DNA of 19,861 bases. It comes from CALGLS01 sp964508085. Lineage in GTDB: Bacteria > Bacteroidota > Bacteroidia > Chitinophagales > Saprospiraceae. The DNA lies in assembly GCA_964508085.1 (NCBI GenBank), contig CAZDTI010000126.1:1-19861 (forward strand), given 5' to 3'. This document shows positions 14,795 through 19,861 of the stretch, in pieces (positions within the stretch are counted from its first letter, which is position 1; each line of letters starts with the position of its first letter). The translations under genes and the position numbers were made by a program. The notes beneath the pieces were generated by a model, which worked only from the letters and a program-made list of their open reading frames with translations, was not told the DNA's origin and searched no databases.

Positions 14795-17700
14795 ATGATT
14801 CACTATCTATCTCAAAAATTAACGCCTTGTGCGATTATTCTGTTCTTCCTTCTTTTACAATTCCAATATTCTGTAGCGCAATGTACTAATGGTTCCGTTT
14901 GGGGCGGTACTGTAGCACCAGTTGATGCCGTTTCGGCGGTCATCAGTACTTGTAATTATGCTGGAGAACAAGCGGTCGTAAGTTTCCTTCAGACTGGAAC
15001 CGAGTACGTCGCTACATCAACCAATTGTTCCGATTACATCACTATTTACGATGGAGGTGGGACAATTGTAGCTTTTGGCCAAACACCATTATCTTTCACT
15101 ACTTCAGCAGATGGAGATTATAACTTCCATTTTAATTCGGACGAAGATTGTGGTGAAGAAGAAACCTGTCGTCGAACTGAAATAAGTTGCATTAGTTGCG
15201 GCGCAGTAGGAGGCTGTATGGATGAAGCTGGAATAAACTATAATGAAAATGCAACCTACGATGATTGCTCTTGCATTCTTCCAAACTTGCCAAATGACGA
15301 TTGTGCAGGAGCCATTAGTCTAAATGATTTTCTCAATACAGATGGCGCTTGCTCAATAACAAATACGACTACTTACAGTGGAGCTACTGCTACTCTTGGT
15401 GAAGTATCCCCATCAACAGATTGTACAGATGGCGCTCAAACACCGAATGATGTTTGGTATTCTTTAACAGTGCCTTCAAGTGGTGTGGTTTCCTTTAGGT
15501 TCATTAGTACGCCCGGATTTTCTTCAGTAGTGGAATGTTATACGGGAACTTGTGGAGCACTTGTGCCATACACACCCGCACAATGTAATAATGATGAAGA
15601 GCGAACCTTTTCTGGATTAACAGCAGGTTCAACAGCTTATTTCCGAGTCTGGGATTATGGTAGCAATGATCTTGGTAGCCACGAAATATGCATTAGAGAA
15701 GAAATCTTGGGTTGTACCGATCCACAAGCAATAAATTACAATCCAAACGCGACCTTCGATGATGGTTCTTGTAACTTTCCTTCGGCAAGTAAGCCTTGTA
15801 CTTCTTCTGTATTGTCGGTAAACGGTGCCTGTACCGTTGGTGATAACACCGGATCAGTAACAGAGCCTGGAGAACCTTCTCCCTCTTGCTTTTCCGGTGA
15901 CAACTACACGGTTTGGTATAAGTTTATTGCCTCAAGCAACAGTGTGTCAATAACAACTGACTTTGCTGGTTATACTAGTGGAGACACTGAGGTGGCATTG
16001 TATTCAGTAGGAAGCTGTTTTAATTACAATAGCTATACTATGCTTGCTTGTGATCAAGATGGTGGAACAACAGTAGATTATAATTCTATTATTTCGAATA
16101 TACCAACTACAATTGGGACGATTTATTACATCCAGGTTTCTGGTTGGAATGGTGCACAAGGTACTTTCTGCTTACAAGTAACCTCTCCGCCTGCAAATGA
16201 TAATATTTGTGGTGCTGAAAATATTGCTTGTGGGGAAGCAAAAACAGGTAATACTTCTTTGTTTTCCTATTCGGATAGTAACATGCCTTTAGAAGGATGT
16301 GGAACAGTTTTGTCATCCACCAATGCTTTTTACGTATACAATGGAGCAGGAGATGATGTAAATCTTTCGCTTTGCAATTCTTCTTTTGACACTCGGTTAA
16401 ACGTCTATTGTTTAACAAACGGAGATTGTAATGGAACTCCAGAATTCACTTGCGTTGGATCAAATGATGATGGAGGTAATTGTACTACTTTCGGAACTTC
16501 CGAGGTTTCTTTTGCAACAGAAAATGGAAAGAAATACTACATAATGGTACATGGATATGGGAGCAATACGGGTGAATTTAATTTATCACTCGATTGTAAT
16601 ACAGCTGTTACTCCGCCTTCTAATCAAGATTGTAACAATACGAGTGCAGCCTGCCGAGAAATGGGAACTGCCCAGGTATTAAATTTCAATGCACAATGTA
16701 TCCCCGTAAATGGAACCACGGTTGCTGCTGCTTCTGTCATTAAAAATCCAGACTGTGTGGCTTCTTCTTTTGAAACTTATTCTAGCGTTTGGTATATGGT
16801 GAATTCCGAGCAATACACTGCTTTTGAAATTACTTTGGAAGGAATTAGTACGAGTGATGTTCGCCATACCTTCCATTCCGCCTGTGATTCAGAACCAATG
16901 TTTTGTGATGCTTCCACAGTTTATGGATTGACAGAAAATACGAATTATTATATCCGTGTATTTACATCCAGAACTGATGAAGGTGATTTTACCATTTGTG
17001 CTCAGCCAGTAGAGGTTTGTGCCTTCCTTGCGAACCCTGTTGGAAATGAAGTAAGCATTAATGAAGTTTTAGAATGGTCGCCAACAGCTTCAGCGGATGG
17101 ATACAAACTGATGATTGGATCAACAAGTGGTTCTGATGACATCATGACAACAACGGATGTTGGAAACACTACAACTTATGATGACATCACTTTCAATTAT
17201 AATACAACTTATTACGTCACGATCATTCCATATAATGATAGTGGAGATATAAATACCTGTCCTGGTTTTACATTTACAACTCAGTGTCCCGTTATAAACA
17301 CAGATCTAGTTGCCTTATTGACAAATGATTGTTTGGGAACTGCTGATGGTGGTATAGATGTAACAGTGGCAGGAGGTGTTGGTCCATATAACTATCAGTG
17401 GACTGGACCGAATGGTTATACAAACTCTACAGAAGATATAGTACAAGTGGTTGCTGGAGAATATACGCTATTGGTTTCCGACTCAGACAATGGTTGTCAA
17501 ATGGAAAGTAATTATGTTATTCCTGAAGCAGAGCCTTATACTGCTGAATTTAATATTGTTGGTCAAGCTTGTGCCAATGACGGATCAGCGGAAGTGATAC
17601 CAACGGCTGGTGTTGCACCATATACCTATGCCTGGGACAATGGAGCTACAACTGCTCAAATAAGCAATATGCCAGCTGGAAATTATGAAGTAGAAATTAC

Positions 17701-19483
17701 GGATGCCAATGGTTGTTCAACCCTTTTTCAAGATATTATTATTGAAAACACTGGAGGTGTTCAGTCAGCTATTTCAAATGTCAACGGTGTAGGTTGTGGT
17801 TCTACAAATGGATCCATTACTTTGAGTCCTGAAAATGGATTAGCCCCATATAGTTATTCCTGGATTTCTTTAAATGGAACTACTACAGGAAACACAACAG
17901 ATGTTGAAGGAAGTTTTGAAATAGATGAATTACCATTAGGAACCTATAACATTACTGTCACAGATGCAAACGGTTGTAACGGATTAGTAAATTTGGTTAC
18001 GGTCCCAGTTATAGGTGCTTTAGATTTAGATGTTGTAATGGTAGAAGACGTAACTTGTTTTAATACTTCTGATGGCATGCTTGAAGTATCCGCAAACTTT
18101 GGTTCGGCGCCATTTCAATTTAACTGGAGCAATGGGGTCAGTCAAGTCAGTCAAACCAACTCTTCAATGATTGAAAACATAGCTGGGGGAATGTATGCTG
18201 TTACGATTACTGATGCAAACGGATGCGTTGGTACACGCTCTGAGATCGAAGTACTAGAACCTGGTTCTTTAAATCTTTCGATCACTGGTGTTGATGCACC
18301 TGCCTGTTTCGGTGATCTAACTGGTGGTATAAAAACGCTAGTTAATGGTGGAATGGCTCCTTATAGTTTCTTGTGGAGCGATGGTAGTACCGGAGCAGAT
18401 TTGATTAATACCACAGTGGGAGTATATACTGTAACCGTTACTGACGTGAATGGTTGTGCATCTCAATCTTTGCCAATCAGTATTGCATCAGCTACAGAAA
18501 TTGGATTCAATGTATCAGGGCAATATGAATTGACCTGTTTCAATGATAACGATGGCCTTATCAATATGAATGTATATGGAGGTGAACCACCTTATACATT
18601 TGAATGGAACAATGGTGCCACTAGCTCAAATATTATTGGTCTTAGCAGTGGTGAGTATCAATGTACTATTATAGATAGCAAAGGTTGTGTAAAAGTAACT
18701 GATCTATATACCATCAATGCCCCAGATCTGGCCATTACATTAGAAATGAATACTATTAATATGGTTTCCTGTCCAGACATGAGTGATGGAGAAATTGACA
18801 TTAACGTATCAGGAGGAACAGCTCCTTATAGTTTTAATTGGAGTAACGGAAATCTTACAGAAGACATGACAGGATTGACTTCAGGTAATTATTTAGTAAC
18901 CATTACCGATGCGAATAATTGTAACATGATTTCAGAGGTCTATTATGTAGGGGAGCCTGAGCCGATGGCTGGCACAACAGCTTCTACAGTAGAATTAGAT
19001 GAACAACAAGATGGTACAGCTACTGTTGAAGTTTCCGGAGGAACTACACCTTATACCTATTTATGGGATGAAGCAACAGGGAATCAAACAGAAGCCCTTG
19101 CTACGGATCTTATCGCTGGAACTTACAGCGTAACGGTAACAGATGCGAATGATTGTATGTTCGTAACCAACGTAGAGGTAGGAACAGAAACAACACCAAT
19201 TATAATTGCTACTGATGAAGCAGGAAGTGTTATAAATAGAATGGAATTATATCCTAATCCAACGACTAGAGATGCACAATTATTAATTGATTTATCAGAA
19301 ATGAAGGAGATTGATATTCAAATATATGACATGACTGGTAAAGAAATAATAGGCGCACAACATTATGAAACGAAGAAGTTGTTAACTATGATTGATTTGG
19401 CCGGAGAAGCAGATGGGGTTTATATGGTTAAAGTAATTGTAGGAAGTGCCGTGCGCACCATGTTATTAGTGAAGCAACAGTAA
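14795..19483 (+). CDS. Giant T9SS-secreted adhesin-like protein with SprB repeats
   Basis: The product has 1562 residues. A signal peptide (1-29, ending QYSVAQ) leads to the Sec pathway. Next come a cysteine-bearing beta domain (about 30-138); a motif of the form GC.D...NYN..A..DD.SC (about 139-159) that recurs at about 306-326; four tandem pre-peptidase-C-like beta-sandwich domains (about 164-304, 331-465, 466-606, 607-740), each with W/FY, cysteine pairs and Asp-rich turns; a fibronectin type III-like domain (about 742-830); eight SprB-type repeats (about 835-1455), each with the pattern C...(D)G.....GG..PY.Y.W..G......L..G.Y.V.VTDANGC; and a type A T9SS sorting domain (1483-1562, LYPNPT... 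to VKQQ). The protein should cross the outer membrane by T9SS and sit on the surface or be released. By analogy with SprB, adhesion or gliding is likely, but this is inferred. The ATG at 14795 is preferred to the upstream in-frame TTG (14756) because it starts a normal signal peptide. Confidence 0.92.
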   Translation: MIHYLSQKLTPCAIILFFLLLQFQYSVAQCTNGSVWGGTVAPVDAVSAVISTCNYAGEQAVVSFLQTGTEYVATSTNCSDYITIYDGGGTIVAFGQTPLSFTTSADGDYNFHFNSDEDCGEEETCRRTEISCISCGAVGGCMDEAGINYNENATYDDCSCILPNLPNDDCAGAISLNDFLNTDGACSITNTTTYSGATATLGEVSPSTDCTDGAQTPNDVWYSLTVPSSGVVSFRFISTPGFSSVVECYTGTCGALVPYTPAQCNNDEERTFSGLTAGSTAYFRVWDYGSNDLGSHEICIREEILGCTDPQAINYNPNATFDDGSCNFPSASKPCTSSVLSVNGACTVGDNTGSVTEPGEPSPSCFSGDNYTVWYKFIASSNSVSITTDFAGYTSGDTEVALYSVGSCFNYNSYTMLACDQDGGTTVDYNSIISNIPTTIGTIYYIQVSGWNGAQGTFCLQVTSPPANDNICGAENIACGEAKTGNTSLFSYSDSNMPLEGCGTVLSSTNAFYVYNGAGDDVNLSLCNSSFDTRLNVYCLTNGDCNGTPEFTCVGSNDDGGNCTTFGTSEVSFATENGKKYYIMVHGYGSNTGEFNLSLDCNTAVTPPSNQDCNNTSAACREMGTAQVLNFNAQCIPVNGTTVAAASVIKNPDCVASSFETYSSVWYMVNSEQYTAFEITLEGISTSDVRHTFHSACDSEPMFCDASTVYGLTENTNYYIRVFTSRTDEGDFTICAQPVEVCAFLANPVGNEVSINEVLEWSPTASADGYKLMIGSTSGSDDIMTTTDVGNTTTYDDITFNYNTTYYVTIIPYNDSGDINTCPGFTFTTQCPVINTDLVALLTNDCLGTADGGIDVTVAGGVGPYNYQWTGPNGYTNSTEDIVQVVAGEYTLLVSDSDNGCQMESNYVIPEAEPYTAEFNIVGQACANDGSAEVIPTAGVAPYTYAWDNGATTAQISNMPAGNYEVEITDANGCSTLFQDIIIENTGGVQSAISNVNGVGCGSTNGSITLSPENGLAPYSYSWISLNGTTTGNTTDVEGSFEIDELPLGTYNITVTDANGCNGLVNLVTVPVIGALDLDVVMVEDVTCFNTSDGMLEVSANFGSAPFQFNWSNGVSQVSQTNSSMIENIAGGMYAVTITDANGCVGTRSEIEVLEPGSLNLSITGVDAPACFGDLTGGIKTLVNGGMAPYSFLWSDGSTGADLINTTVGVYTVTVTDVNGCASQSLPISIASATEIGFNVSGQYELTCFNDNDGLINMNVYGGEPPYTFEWNNGATSSNIIGLSSGEYQCTIIDSKGCVKVTDLYTINAPDLAITLEMNTINMVSCPDMSDGEIDINVSGGTAPYSFNWSNGNLTEDMTGLTSGNYLVTITDANNCNMISEVYYVGEPEPMAGTTASTVELDEQQDGTATVEVSGGTTPYTYLWDEATGNQTEALATDLIAGTYSVTVTDANDCMFVTNVEVGTETTPIIIATDEAGSVINRMELYPNPTTRDAQLLIDLSEMKEIDIQIYDMTGKEIIGAQHYETKKLLTMIDLAGEADGVYMVKVIVGSAVRTMLLVKQQ

Positions 19484-19551
19484 GCTGTTTGGACACTCGT
19501 CTTCCCCGAACGAAATCGGGACAACCTATGAATTTTTGAGAAGTAATGTTT

Positions 19552-19583
19552 AAAAGCGTTTGCCTTAGTTGGCAAACGCTTTT
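19552..19583. terminator. Bidirectional terminator between convergent genes
   Basis: A perfect 13-bp stem, AAAAGCGTTTGCC (19552-19564) with its complement at 19571-19583, closes on TTAGTT. The T run at the end of each arm serves both strands (TTTTGTTTATTT on plus, TTTTAAACATT on minus). It therefore fits both the adhesin gene (stop 19481-19483) and the minus-strand gene ending at 19665. A small CCCGA/TCGGG dyad (19505-19520) precedes it. Confidence 0.85.
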
Positions 19584-19664
19584 GTTTATTTACGTTTACC
19601 ATCAAAAAGAAATTAGGTTATTGGAAATCAAGACGATTTAGAAATGGAGGATCCAAATGCAGCA

Positions 19665-19861
19665 TTAGATATTAGCTGCTACTCTTATTTCAAGAGCAGC
19701 AATAGTTAGTACTAAGATAATTTCAATTATAAAATATGCCCAGGCTAGAAGGGTTAATTGTTGGTAATGAAAACAAGCTAAGCCAATTGAAATAAAGCAA
19801 TACAGAATATTCAAGCTAGCAATCACTTTCAAATGGAAGCCTAGATTTTCTTTTACTTTTT
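19665..19861 (-). CDS. C-terminal part of a small membrane protein, cut by the window edge
   Basis: On the minus strand an open frame enters from the right edge and ends at TAA (19667-19665), giving 64 visible residues from KVKENLGFHLKVIASLN to the end EIRVAANI. Two hydrophobic helices are clear: about VIASLNILYCFISIGLACF, then, after HYQQ, LTLLAWAYFIIEIILVLTIA. A short loop joins them and a short polar tail follows. The helix quality, the absence of stops and the terminator placed for it at 19552-19583 support a real gene. The family is not recognised and the start lies outside the window. Confidence 0.6.
   Translation of the reverse strand, partial: KVKENLGFHLKVIASLNILYCFISIGLACFHYQQLTLLAWAYFIIEIILVLTIAALEIRVAANI

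Overview
The window reads as a chromosomal segment of an AT-rich member of the Bacteroidota, most likely a Saprospiraceae/Lewinella-like marine or soil bacterium. The basis is a giant secreted protein with eight SprB-type repeats and a type IX secretion C-terminal sorting domain, a LVIVD-repeat lipoprotein, signal peptides ending in SQ or AQ, starts without clear Shine-Dalgarno sequences, and a leucyl-tRNA synthetase of the bacterial type. No mobile element, CRISPR array, rRNA or complete tRNA is visible.

Layout. Positions 1-1251 hold the 3' end of a plus-strand membrane protein gene, whose stop codon overlaps that of a convergent outer-membrane-barrel gene. Positions 1312-2634 hold a minus-strand LVIVD-repeat lipoprotein with a textbook terminator. 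Positions 2776-7110 hold a minus-strand pair: a multi-spanning membrane protein followed by a large PD-(D/E)XK nuclease related to the AddB/RecB nuclease module. An elaborate inverted repeat separates the two. A palindrome at 7146-7170 separates this pair from plus-strand genes for a small membrane protein and a GT4 glycosyltransferase (7187-8811), then a membrane GT2 glycosyltransferase (9066-10289), then a VTC-domain protein (10528-11166). These look like envelope or polysaccharide functions, but no complete export or ligation system is present, so a pathway cannot be assigned. leuS follows (11590-14451), then the 1562-residue T9SS-secreted adhesin-like protein (14795-19483). The right edge holds the 3' end of a minus-strand two-helix membrane protein.

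The least ordinary points are in the non-coding structure and in family details. A long hairpin plus intrinsic terminator lies just ahead of the VTC gene. A palindrome carries a Bacteroidota-like -7 box on both strands. A three-layer inverted repeat fills the gap between the membrane protein and nuclease genes. The nuclease keeps its catalytic residues but lacks the iron-sulfur cysteines and an adjacent helicase partner. I see no convincing evidence of a wholly new multi-gene system.
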